Shown here in pieces: positions 1 to 6,833 of a DNA stretch of 40,450 bases (its first letter is position 1; each line of letters begins with the position of its first letter). The DNA is from an uncultured Prochlorococcus sp. (lineage in GTDB: Bacteria > Cyanobacteriota > Cyanobacteriia > PCC-6307 > Cyanobiaceae), in assembly GCA_902583265.1 (NCBI GenBank), contig CACHVD010000010.1:1-40450 (forward strand), in the 5' to 3' direction. Made by a program: the position numbers and the translations under genes. The notes under the pieces are model-generated. The model was not told the origin of the DNA and did not search any database. It worked only from the letters and a program-made list of their open reading frames with translations.

Positions 1-86
1 TAATCTTGTCATGATTGAAAGATTTAATTTGTTATCAAACTCACTAAAAATATTTTTTGATCAGAAATCTTAATTTAATCAAATTA

Positions 87-100
87 GTGCTATCGGTTAC
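87..100 (+). promoter_or_regulatory. Possible NtcA-binding site upstream of the nit1-type cluster
   Basis: The stretch reads GTG-N8-TAC, one base from the NtcA consensus GTA-N8-TAC, and is followed by A. It lies about 50 bases before the first cluster gene. A TAATAA hexamer at 128-133 could serve as a -10, but the spacing (about 27 bases) is longer than the roughly 22 typical of NtcA-activated promoters. The nitrogen link of this gene family makes the site plausible. The match is short and the region AT-rich, so chance remains possible. Confidence 0.4.
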
Positions 101-151
101 ATTTTTTTTGAAAATCAAGTCAGAAAATAATAAAAGTTTTTAAAAAATTTC

Positions 152-634
152 ATGCCATCCGTAACTCGTCCCGCGAATCAGCCTGGGGAATTCTTAGTTG
201 ATTATGAAGAAAAAGTATTCCCAGATGTTAAAGCTGAACCAGGTGAGAAAGCCTTACTAACTTTTCATACTGTTGCTTTTGAGGGATCTATTGGTCTTGT
301 TAATCTTTTGCAAGCTAGTCGGCTTATAAATAAGGGTTTTGAAACTTCAATATTGCTATATGGTCCAGGAGTGACTCTAGGATTACAAAGAGGCTTCCCA
401 AAGCTTGGAGATGCAGCATTTGATGGTCATTTAAATTTTAATGCTCGCTTAGAAAAATTTATGGGTCAAGGCGGTAAAGTTTATGCTTGTCGATTTGCGT
501 TACAAGCTTTATACGGACATGGGGAAGGGGCTCTTACTCCAGGAATAAAACCAATAAGTCCTTTAGATGTTCTCGATATCGTTTTAATGCATCGCAAAGA
601 AGGGGCATTTATTTTAGATACTTGGACTCTTTAA
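152..634 (+). CDS. MSMEG_0572/Sll0783-family protein (nit1 cluster, NitB-like)
   Basis: This 160-residue protein is the first gene of the cluster. It resembles the MSMEG_0572/Sll0783 family, annotated as a nitrogen-starvation-response protein. The middle (about residues 35-120) alternates hydrophobic strands with glycine-rich turns, as in small DsrE-like alpha/beta folds, and ends in a conserved-looking segment with [20 protein letters not shown]. There is no signal peptide or membrane segment, so it is probably cytosolic. The start is the only good ATG after the AT-rich leader. The nitrilase gene begins 18 bases downstream, suggesting co-transcription. Its biochemical role is not known to me. 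The assignment rests on sequence resemblance plus gene order. Confidence 0.82.
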   Translation: MPSVTRPANQPGEFLVDYEEKVFPDVKAEPGEKALLTFHTVAFEGSIGLVNLLQASRLINKGFETSILLYGPGVTLGLQRGFPKLGDAAFDGHLNFNARLEKFMGQGGKVYACRFALQALYGHGEGALTPGIKPISPLDVLDIVLMHRKEGAFILDTWTL

Positions 635-652
635 GAAATAAGATCTAAGAAA

Positions 653-1645
653 ATGACTAAAACATTTAAAGTGGCTGCTGCTCAAGTTAGACCTGTACTT
701 TTTGACTTAAATGGCTCATTGAATAAAGTCCTTTTAAAGATCCAAGAGGCAGCTACAAAAGATGTAAAATTGATAGTCTTTCCCGAAACTTTTCTTCCTT
801 ACTACCCATATTTTTCATTTGTAGAGCCTCCAGTTCTTATGGGTAAATCTCATATGCAGCTATATGAGCAATCAGTAGAAATTCCTGGTCCAGTTACAGA
901 CATAGTTGGGAAATCAGCTAAAAAATATAACATCCAAGTTCTTTTAGGAGTTAATGAACTTGATGGTGGAAGTTTGTACAATACTCAAATTCTTTTCAAC
1001 GAAATAGGTGAAATTGTTTTAAAAAGAAGAAAAATAACTCCTACATTTCATGAAAGAATGATTTGGGGTCAAGGAGATGGTTCTGGCTTAGAAGTTGTAG
1101 ATACTCAACTTGGCAAGATTGGATCTTTGGCTTGTTGGGAGCACTATAACCCTTTAGCTAGATTTGCCCTTATGGCTAAAGGGGAACAAATACATTGTGC
1201 TCAATTTCCTGGTTCATTGGTTGGTCCAATATTTACCGAGCAAACTGCAGCAACAATGAGACATCACGCTTTAGAGGCAGGCTGTTTTGTGATTTGCTCA
1301 ACAGGTTGGCTAGATCCAGGAGATTATGAAAAAATAACGTCCGAAACTAGCCTTCACAAAGCATTTCAGGGAGGATGTCACACAGCAATTATCAGTCCAG
1401 AAGGCAAATATTTAGCAGGACCACTTGAAGAAGGAGAAGGATTAGCCATAGCAGAAATTAATTTATCTCTTATTACAAAAAGGAAAAGAATGATGGATAG
1501 TGTTGGTCACTACAGTCGACCAGATCTTCTTTCTTTAAAACTAAATACATCCCCTAACAAGGTTTTTGAAATATCCAATGGGAAAGATTTCATACCAAAA
1601 GATCTAACCACAAAAGACTATTTAGAGGAAATCAATCATGTCTGA
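653..1645 (+). CDS. Nit6803-type nitrilase (nit1 cluster, NitC-like)
   Basis: A 330-residue carbon-nitrogen hydrolase that would convert a nitrile to the carboxylic acid plus ammonia. The catalytic triad is visible: Glu45 in VFPETFLPYYPYF, Lys127 in KRRKITPTFHER, and Cys161 in LACWEHYNPLARF, in the order and spacing of the Synechocystis Nit6803 nitrilase. Length is normal for the family. The last 8 bases overlap the radical SAM gene, so the two are probably translationally coupled. In heterotrophic bacteria this cluster (Nit1C) has been linked to cyanide assimilation, and in Synechocystis to nitrogen stress. The physiological substrate here is unknown and could be a pathway intermediate made by the neighbouring enzymes. 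Confidence 0.92.
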   Translation: MTKTFKVAAAQVRPVLFDLNGSLNKVLLKIQEAATKDVKLIVFPETFLPYYPYFSFVEPPVLMGKSHMQLYEQSVEIPGPVTDIVGKSAKKYNIQVLLGVNELDGGSLYNTQILFNEIGEIVLKRRKITPTFHERMIWGQGDGSGLEVVDTQLGKIGSLACWEHYNPLARFALMAKGEQIHCAQFPGSLVGPIFTEQTAATMRHHALEAGCFVICSTGWLDPGDYEKITSETSLHKAFQGGCHTAIISPEGKYLAGPLEEGEGLAIAEINLSLITKRKRMMDSVGHYSRPDLLSLKLNTSPNKVFEISNGKDFIPKDLTTKDYLEEINHV

Positions 1646-2726
1646 CCTAGGTAAAATTATTACTGAGTTACAAGTTAATGGGATAAGTTCCACTCCTAAA
1701 AAGGGCAATACGGGCAGAAAAGGAGGCGCTGGGCCATCTGATCATAGAGCTTTAACAATTGAAGGCAAAACTGTAATGGTACCCGTTTATAATCACGTAT
1801 CTAAGAAATCTAATTATCAACTTTCAGAAGAGTCTGGCAGACAATTTATTCTCCAAAACAGTGAAGATTTAAAAATCGAGGAATTATCTACCACAAAAGA
1901 ACCAAGTTTTTATTCTTTAAAAACAAAAGATGGTATATCTTATAAATCGATTGCTCTTCTGCATAGCAAGGATGTATTAGCTACAACTATTCTTCAAAAA
2001 TGTATTCGTTTCAGACATAGAGAAGAATCTTGCCAGTTTTGTGCAATAGAACAATCTTTGGAAAACGAACAAACCATCATAAGAAAAACTCCAGATCAAA
2101 TAGCTGAAGTTACAGAAGCCGCTGTAAGACTTGATGGGATAAAGCAATTAGTGATGACAACGGGGACCCCAAACAGTAGTGATAGGGGAGCAAGAATAAT
2201 GGCAGAAGTAGCAAAGGCTGTTAAGGCTAAAGTGGATATTCCAATCCAAGGTCAATGCGAACCGCCTGATAATCCAATTTGGTTTCGAAAAATGAAAGAC
2301 TCAGGCATTGATAGTTTAGGTATGCATTTAGAAGTTGTGGAGGAGAAGATAAGAAAAAAAATTCTTCCCGGAAAATCTGAAATTTCTCTTGAAAGATACT
2401 ATAAAGCCTTCGAAGAAAGTGTCTCAGTGTTCGGAAGAGGAGAAGTCTCTACATATTTATTAGCTGGACTAGGAGATAGCAAAGAATCCCTAATAAATTG
2501 CAGTAAAAAGTTGATATCTATAGGAGTTTATCCTTTTATAGTTCCATTTGTGCCAATAGCCGGAACTCCTCTTGAACATCATCCCTCCCCAAGCACTGAT
2601 TTCATGATTGATATTTATGAATCAGTCTCGCAATTACTAAATGAAGGCAACATAAAATCTGATGAAATGTCTGCTGGTTGTGCCAAATGCGGAGCTTGCT
2701 CAGCTCTATCCATATTTGAGAGTTAA
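1638..2726 (+). CDS. MSMEG_0568-family radical SAM protein (nit1 cluster, NitD-like)
   Basis: A 362-residue protein matching the radical SAM member of nit1 clusters. A cysteine cluster lies at Cys122, Cys132 and Cys135 (C-x9-C-x2-C) instead of the classic C-x3-C-x2-C, and a second triad at Cys348, Cys351 and Cys354 (C-x2-C-x2-C) sits at the extreme C terminus. Between them are TIM-barrel-like elements including LVMTTGTPNSSD, IQGQCEPP and LGMHLEV. Such enzymes usually bind a [4Fe-4S] cluster and cleave S-adenosylmethionine. The reaction here is unknown. The start overlaps the nitrilase stop region by 8 bases. The N-terminal 35 residues are Gly/Lys/Ser-rich. Family assignment is confident, chemistry is not. 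Confidence 0.88.
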   Translation: MSDLGKIITELQVNGISSTPKKGNTGRKGGAGPSDHRALTIEGKTVMVPVYNHVSKKSNYQLSEESGRQFILQNSEDLKIEELSTTKEPSFYSLKTKDGISYKSIALLHSKDVLATTILQKCIRFRHREESCQFCAIEQSLENEQTIIRKTPDQIAEVTEAAVRLDGIKQLVMTTGTPNSSDRGARIMAEVAKAVKAKVDIPIQGQCEPPDNPIWFRKMKDSGIDSLGMHLEVVEEKIRKKILPGKSEISLERYYKAFEESVSVFGRGEVSTYLLAGLGDSKESLINCSKKLISIGVYPFIVPFVPIAGTPLEHHPSPSTDFMIDIYESVSQLLNEGNIKSDEMSAGCAKCGACSALSIFES

Positions 2727-2731
2727 AAATT

Positions 2732-3370
2732 ATGTTTTTTATTGACCCCTCAAGTGAGGATATCGGCAGAAGCTTTAGTTCTGCCCCTTACTATTTCACA
2801 CCCTCTGTAAGATCAGGTATTGGAGTTGAAGAAGAGGATTTTATGATATCTCCAAATTCAAAATCAGAAAACTTTTCATTTCATTTGCTTGAAGATGATT
2901 CTCCCCTTATCAAAGATTACTGGGAATTACGAAAGAGAATATTTTGCGAAGAACAAAATATTTTTGCTGAATCTGACATCGATGAAATTGATCAAGATGC
3001 ATACCCAATAGTTTCTTTGAATACTGGATATGGCACTAAAGAGAGAGTCGTTGGTGTGGTGAGAATTTACGAAACAGAAAAAAGACAATGGTATGGGGGA
3101 AGACTGGGTGTTGATTCTGTTTTCCGCAAATTCAACCAAATAGGAAAAGGATTGATATGGAAAGCCGTAACTACTGCAAATGGATGGGGTTGTGATCAAT
3201 TTTTAGCAACCGTTCAGATCCAAAATGTGAGTTTTTTTAGACGTCTCAAGTGGAAATCAATTAAACAAATAGAAATCAAGGGAATAAAACATCACCTAAT
3301 GGAAGCTGACTTAAATTATTACAAGCCTTCAAAATTAAGCAGACCAGGCTGGTATTTAGTGAAAAAGTGA
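2732..3370 (+). CDS. GNAT-type N-acyltransferase of the nit1 cluster (NitE-like)
   Basis: A 212-residue protein of the acetyltransferase family found between the radical SAM and AIR-synthase-like genes of nit1 clusters. Residues about 48-190 show the GNAT layout: an early segment with WELRKRIFCEEQNIF, a beta-strand with RVVGVVRIYE, then GRLGVDSVFRKFNQIGKGLIW, which fits the acetyl-CoA-binding loop and helix. It would transfer an acyl group from acyl-CoA, probably to an amine made in the pathway. The first about 37 residues look unlike the core, and Met38 is an alternative start, but the upstream ATG sits 5 bases after the preceding stop and suits the operon. Substrate unknown. Confidence 0.82.
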   Translation: MFFIDPSSEDIGRSFSSAPYYFTPSVRSGIGVEEEDFMISPNSKSENFSFHLLEDDSPLIKDYWELRKRIFCEEQNIFAESDIDEIDQDAYPIVSLNTGYGTKERVVGVVRIYETEKRQWYGGRLGVDSVFRKFNQIGKGLIWKAVTTANGWGCDQFLATVQIQNVSFFRRLKWKSIKQIEIKGIKHHLMEADLNYYKPSKLSRPGWYLVKK

Positions 3371-3379
3371 CCGTATAAA

Positions 3380-4357
3380 ATGTTAGATAAACTTATCAAA
3401 AAATTGCAAACACATAGTGGTATTGAATCTAAAAAAGATATTCAAAGTGCTGCAAAAACTTTCTCACATAGCCCGTTCAGCGAACTAGGTAAATCTGCAA
3501 TGCTTGGAGATGATGCAGCAGTAATTCCAAAACAATCAGGCTTGTTACTAATGGCGAGTGAAGGAATTAGTCCAAGTTTAGTAGCAAAAGAACCATGGTT
3601 CGCAGGTTGGAGCAGTGTATTAGTTAATATCAGTGACATCACTGCAATGGGTGGGAAGCCCATAGCTTTAGTAAATAGTATTTGGAGTGAAAATGATTTA
3701 GAAAAACACAATAAAATTCTTTCTGGTATGAGTTTTGCCTGTGAAAAATTTAATGTCCCAATGGTGGGTGGTCACTCAAATCAAAAAAGTCCATATTTTG
3801 CTTTATCCGTATCAATTCTTGGGCTTATAGAGGGTCCTATTCTTTCTTCAAGGTTCGCAGATTCTGGAGATGAATTATGGATAATAGCGAATAAAGATGG
3901 ATATTTTTTTAAAGATTATCCATTCTGGGATGCGGCCACTAAAGCCTCGGCCACTTTACTTAAAAAACATTTTTCATTGATACCGTTTCTTGCTAAAAAA
4001 AATATTATTCATGCAGCCAAAGACATAAGTATGGGAGGCATCACAGGAACTGCAGTTATGTTTGCTGAATCTGCAGGAAAAAAAATTGTAATTGATATTG
4101 AGAAAATTGAACGACCTAAAGGAGTACCAGAATTTGACTGGCTCACATGTTTCCCAAGCTATGGTTTTCTTTGTGCTATCAAGCCAGATAAAGCTAATTT
4201 TTTAAAGGATGCTTTAAGACCATATGATGAACTTATTTGCTGTCATATCGGCAACTTTAAAAATGGTAGTAGCAGTGTTTATATCAAAAATTCAAATGGA
4301 GCAGAATTACTTTGGGAAGAGGATACTCCTCTCACTGGATTTACGCATAAAAACTAA
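3380..4357 (+). CDS. Sll0787-family AIR-synthase (PurM)-like protein (NitF-like)
   Basis: A 325-residue member of the PurM/ThiL/SelD/HypE ATP-binding superfamily. The N-terminal metal/ATP motif GDDAAVIP is at residues 43-50, followed by VLVNISDITAMGGKPIALVNS and by the glycine-rich C-terminal half with AAKDISMGGITGTAVMFAESAG. It is not the purine-pathway PurM: it belongs to the separate sll0787-type clade found in nit1 clusters, where it presumably uses ATP to activate or cyclise an intermediate. The gene starts 9 bases after the acetyltransferase stop, within the same transcription unit. The reaction is inference only. Confidence 0.87.
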   Translation: MLDKLIKKLQTHSGIESKKDIQSAAKTFSHSPFSELGKSAMLGDDAAVIPKQSGLLLMASEGISPSLVAKEPWFAGWSSVLVNISDITAMGGKPIALVNSIWSENDLEKHNKILSGMSFACEKFNVPMVGGHSNQKSPYFALSVSILGLIEGPILSSRFADSGDELWIIANKDGYFFKDYPFWDAATKASATLLKKHFSLIPFLAKKNIIHAAKDISMGGITGTAVMFAESAGKKIVIDIEKIERPKGVPEFDWLTCFPSYGFLCAIKPDKANFLKDALRPYDELICCHIGNFKNGSSSVYIKNSNGAELLWEEDTPLTGFTHKN

Positions 4358-4416
4358 ATCAATAATGCTCCAATCAATTAAAATTTTTACATAAAAAATA
4401 AAGGATACTAAAAAAA

Positions 4417-4692
4417 ATGCCTGAAATTAATTTTCAATTAAATTTACCAGATGGTAAAAAAAAATCTCTATATTCACCCTCCACAGTAATTCTTGAATAT
4501 TTAAAACCTGGAGATTCTTTAAAGATTTCAGATTTTAAGTCTCTTGCTATTCAAGCTTTACATGAGGCTTCCGAAAAAGTAAGAGAAAAATATGGTTTTG
4601 CATGCACGAGAACTCTAGAAGAGGAAGAAAAAATACTAAGTTGGATTTCTAATTATGATCCTGATCAACTTATTTCAATATCAAAGGAATAA
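4417..4692 (+). CDS. MSMEG_0570-family small protein (nit1 cluster, NitG-like)
   Basis: A 91-residue protein matching the small MSMEG_0570/Sll0788-type family that closes the conserved part of nit1 clusters. It opens with a short beta-like segment (PEINFQLNLPDGKKKSLYSP), which suggests a binding rather than catalytic role, followed by an amphipathic helical part with LHEASEKVREKYGFACTRTLEEEE. A single Cys is near residue 68. An AAGGA ribosome-binding sequence precedes the ATG by about 9 bases. The gap from the previous gene is 59 bases. In many genomes a flavin-dependent oxidoreductase (MSMEG_0569 family) follows this gene. Here none does. Confidence 0.78.
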   Translation: MPEINFQLNLPDGKKKSLYSPSTVILEYLKPGDSLKISDFKSLAIQALHEASEKVREKYGFACTRTLEEEEKILSWISNYDPDQLISISKE

Positions 4693-4907
4693 GCTATTAA
4701 GAATTAGCCCTACTTAAAAAATAGAAGACTAATTGAAACTTTTCCTACCTTACTCCTATATTTAAAACTTTTAAAAGGAGAACTTTATTCTCATCTCTTG
4801 AACAGAATAATTACCCAGAATATAATGATGCTGAAAAGATAAAAAAGCAATAACAAAAAGAAGCTATTAAAAAGTTATATCCGTAAAATTTCAACAGTAA
4901 TTTTAAA

Positions 4908-4971
4908 TTCACATTTAAGGATATAAAACCATCATGTGCACCCTTTACCCAACAACTTATATAAATGTGAA
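4908..4971. repeat. 10-bp inverted repeat between the nit1 cluster and the EVE gene
   Basis: TTCACATTTA at 4908-4917 is matched exactly by TAAATGTGAA at 4962-4971, with 44 bases between the arms. It could be a stem, a paired operator for a dimeric regulator, or a relic of an excision event. No T-run follows, so it is not a classical terminator. Confidence 0.5.
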
Positions 4972-5051
4972 CTTTCTTCGACTAATGTTGTTCGATAAAA
5001 TAAATAAAATGCTTTGAATTTAGCTCAATTACAAAAAATTAACGAAATGCC

Positions 5052-5071
5052 ATACCAGCACAATACCAGCA
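5052..5071 (+). repeat. Tandem 9-bp direct repeat upstream of the EVE-domain gene
   Basis: ATACCAGCA occurs at 5052-5060 and again at 5063-5071, a period of 11 bases, close to one DNA helical turn. It ends 26 bases before the EVE gene start and so may lie in its promoter or 5' leader. Function unknown. Confidence 0.5.
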
Positions 5072-5097
5072 GCACTATTTCCCGCAAAATATAGACT

Positions 5098-5556
5098 ATG
5101 ACTGAATCTAACTACTGGTTAATGAAAAGTGAGCCTGATGCCTACAGCATAGATACTTTAAAAAATGATGGGGTAACTTTATGGGACGGCATAAGAAATT
5201 ATCAAGCTCGAAATTTCATGAGAAATATGCATGTAGGGGATAAAGTTTTTTTCTATCATTCAAACTGCAAGCCTCCTGGGATTGTTGGACTTATGGAGGT
5301 GACAGATCTAAATATTATTGATCCTACGCAATTTGATAAAGACTCAAAGTATTATGATCCAAACTCTAAACCTGAAAATCCAAGATGGGATTGTGTAAAA
5401 GTAAAGTTTATATCTAAGTCAAATAAAATTTTAAGTTTACATGAGTTAAAGATTTTATTCAGTGACGATGAGTTATTAGTCGTAAAAAAAGGAAATAGAT
5501 TATCTATACTGCCTGTTCGCGATGATGTCGCAAAAATACTATTAGAAAAATTATAA
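5098..5556 (+). CDS. EVE (PUA-like) domain protein, thymocyte nuclear protein 1 family
   Basis: A 152-residue protein that is essentially one EVE domain. The opening NYWLMKSEPDAYSID and following GVTLWDGIRNYQARNFMRNM, then GDKVFFYHSNCKPPGIVGLMEV, are the family hallmarks. EVE domains belong to the PUASH fold and bind modified bases in RNA or DNA. The bacterial cellular role is generally undefined. The protein is cytosolic, normal in length and complete. It is monocistronic on the plus strand and converges on the DUF2811 gene with 6 bases between stop codons. Confidence 0.9.
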   Translation: MTESNYWLMKSEPDAYSIDTLKNDGVTLWDGIRNYQARNFMRNMHVGDKVFFYHSNCKPPGIVGLMEVTDLNIIDPTQFDKDSKYYDPNSKPENPRWDCVKVKFISKSNKILSLHELKILFSDDELLVVKKGNRLSILPVRDDVAKILLEKL

Positions 5557-5562
5557 AAAATT

Positions 5563-5814
5563 TTAGTCCTTAAAACTCATTGAAAACATATTTCCAACAT
5601 AGAGTCTTGTTAAATCTCTATTTTGGAATCCTTTTTGCATTAAAAATCCTGCGATAGCAGCTTGTAGGATTCTGTATTGATCCCAATTAGGGTGTTCCTC
5701 AACAAATTTTTTCATAGCCTTTTGAAGATTTTCTTGAAGTTCACATTTGAAACTAATTACATCATCGTTGTTATTGACAACTATGGAATTTGAATCGTAG
5801 TTTAATTGACGCAT
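5563..5814 (-). CDS. DUF2811 domain protein
   Basis: An 83-residue protein whose second half contains the DUF2811 signature HPNWDQYRILQAAIAGFLMQKG followed by a conserved-looking RDLTRLYVGNMF tail. The family is small, found in cyanobacteria, and has no assigned function. The longer frame could begin at 5889, but that extension is hydrophobic/basic, unlike the family N terminus. I therefore chose the internal ATG at 5814, which gives MRQLNYDSNS. No membrane segment. The start region faces the spacer carrying the DnaA boxes. Confidence 0.78.
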   Translation of the reverse strand: MRQLNYDSNSIVVNNNDDVISFKCELQENLQKAMKKFVEEHPNWDQYRILQAAIAGFLMQKGFQNRDLTRLYVGNMFSMSFKD

Positions 5815-6008
5815 ATTAATTGATTTATTGAAATTTAAAAATACAAATCTAGTTTTCTTCAAAAATAAAAAATCGTCAACAAGTATCAATAAAAAATAGT
5901 CTCAGGCGATAGAATCATGAGAATATAGTCATAAATATGAAGTTCGAGGAAATTAATTTTCCAATAATAAATGTCTCTGAAATATAAAGAATTTTATAAA
6001 ATTGGAAG

Positions 6009-6017
6009 TTTTCCACA
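6009..6017 (+). promoter_or_regulatory. DnaA box (TTTTCCACA)
   Basis: A perfect match to the cyanobacterial DnaA-box consensus TTTTCCACA. It starts two bases after the left arm of the inverted repeat. Confidence 0.5.
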
Positions 6018-6052
6018 TACATTAGGTCCTTAGATATTTTTTTTTAAATAGT

Positions 6053-6061
6053 TGTGGAAAA
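6053..6061 (-). promoter_or_regulatory. DnaA box (TTTTCCACA, reverse orientation)
   Basis: TGTGGAAAA on the plus strand is the reverse complement of TTTTCCACA, so this is a perfect box opposite to the one at 6009. A single-mismatch copy (TGTGAAAAA) follows at 6064-6072 in the same orientation. Confidence 0.5.
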
Positions 6062-6124
6062 GTTGTGAAAAAATTTTTGTGACCCGGGGAAATATTTTGA
6101 GAAATTTCCAATTTTATTTATCTT

Positions 6125-6496
6125 TTATTCCATTGATTCCCACATGTTTTTTATTTCATAAAATAAATTTTGTGCTAATGGTATCGGCCAATACATTTCG
6201 AAAGATCTTGTTTGGTCTTGACTTTCAAAAACAAACCTTAAGCTCCATTCATTCTTTTTTCCTTCTAACTCAATAAACCAAGGTAATTGTTCCAATACTA
6301 ACTTGATAGACTCTTCTTCCATTAATTCATTCTTGATAGCTAAAAATTGTGCATTTATTTTTAAAAGTAGAATATAAAGCGATTCAAACTCACTTTTTTG
6401 AAGCTCAATTGACCAATGATCAATTCCTATCAGAAAACAAAATTTGCCTTTTTTAAAATCTCTACGTAGTCTCCATCTTTTTTTTTCTTCCAACAA
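6125..6496 (-). CDS. DUF1818 family protein
   Basis: A 123-residue cytosolic protein of the cyanobacterial DUF1818 family, recognised by RWRLRRDFKKGKFCFLIG at the start, WSIELQKSEF, and LPWFIELEGKKNEWSLRFVF in the middle. It starts 2 bases after the rpoZ stop, an arrangement typical of cyanobacteria, so it is probably translated from the rpoZ message. The start is a TTG (6496), with a second TTG right behind it. The first in-frame Met is near residue 59, far too late, so a non-ATG start is required. Function unknown. Linkage to RNA polymerase omega hints at a role near transcription. Confidence 0.8.
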   Translation of the reverse strand: MLEEKKRWRLRRDFKKGKFCFLIGIDHWSIELQKSEFESLYILLLKINAQFLAIKNELMEEESIKLVLEQLPWFIELEGKKNEWSLRFVFESQDQTRSFEMYWPIPLAQNLFYEIKNMWESME

Positions 6497-6498
6497 AA

Positions 6499-6735
6499 CT
6501 AACCAGGGAGTAAATCTGGTTGGTCTTGTTCATCGCTTAGTTCAATAATTGATCTTTGAACAGGTTTAACAGTTGATTCCTCTAAAAGTCCATCAAAATC
6601 ATCAAAACGTCTTTGTTTTGCTCTAAAAGCAATTCTAACTGTAGTTAAGTATCTATTAGTTGATTGTCTTATTAAACTTTCACCTCTCTTAGCAAGGTCA
6701 TTAGAGTCTATTCCCGCGTTATTTGATATGTTCAT
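6499..6735 (-). CDS. rpoZ: DNA-directed RNA polymerase subunit omega
   Basis: A 78-residue omega subunit that assists assembly of the beta' subunit in RNA polymerase. The core [32 protein letters not shown] matches the omega fold, and the acidic tail ending in DQPDLLPG is typical of the cyanobacterial form. I chose the ATG at 6735 (MNISNNAG) over an upstream ATG at 6756 because the extra seven residues are not family-like. It heads a two-gene unit with DUF1818 and diverges from the Hsp70-like gene across a 98-base shared promoter region. Confidence 0.9.
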   Translation of the reverse strand: MNISNNAGIDSNDLAKRGESLIRQSTNRYLTTVRIAFRAKQRRFDDFDGLLEESTVKPVQRSIIELSDEQDQPDLLPG

Positions 6736-6833
6736 TAAAAATTTTTTTAGTATCAATTTTATTTTACAATTTATTGGACCGATTCAAAACATAAATTACA
6801 AAACGAACTTAATTGATTCATAAAACATTTCAT

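Larger units (their letters stand above)
4693..5097. other. 405-bp spacer without an intact gene; possible decayed ORF
   Basis: No credible full gene is present. One plus-strand frame from about 4731 to the stop at 4851 encodes a protein-like stretch ending LEQNNYPEYNDAEKIKKQ. After the stop the same frame goes on as QKEAIKKLYP to a second stop at 4884. There is no good start codon, so this may be a gene relic. The stretch also holds a 10-bp inverted repeat (4908-4917 with 4962-4971) and a 9-bp direct repeat (5052 and 5063). Confidence 0.35.
5996..6117. repeat. 12-bp inverted repeat bracketing DnaA boxes
   Basis: ATAAAATTGGAA at 5996-6007 is the exact reverse complement of TTCCAATTTTAT at 6106-6117. 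The 98 bases between the arms contain both perfect DnaA-type boxes and a degenerate third one. The arrangement is nearly symmetric: each arm is directly followed (left) or shortly preceded (right) by TTCC/GGAA-rich sequence. Confidence 0.6.
5815..6124. other. 310-bp spacer with a DnaA-box element
   Basis: No convincing gene lies here. A plus-strand reading from 6052 runs through the DUF1818 gene and looks like a shadow. The spacer carries a 12-bp inverted repeat, two perfect TTTTCCACA boxes, one near-match and a CCCGGG palindrome at 6083-6088. It is the 5' side of the DUF2811 gene and the 3' side of DUF1818. Confidence 0.6.

Noticed and set aside
5996-6117. Reading the DnaA-box element as the chromosome origin
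   Set aside because: Only two perfect boxes, no dnaN or dnaA nearby, and no skew information available; kept as a regulatory/titration candidate instead.
6052-6276. Plus-strand 74-codon frame
   Set aside because: It runs antisense through the DUF1818 gene and the DnaA-box spacer, and its phenylalanine-rich composition is typical of AT-rich shadow frames.
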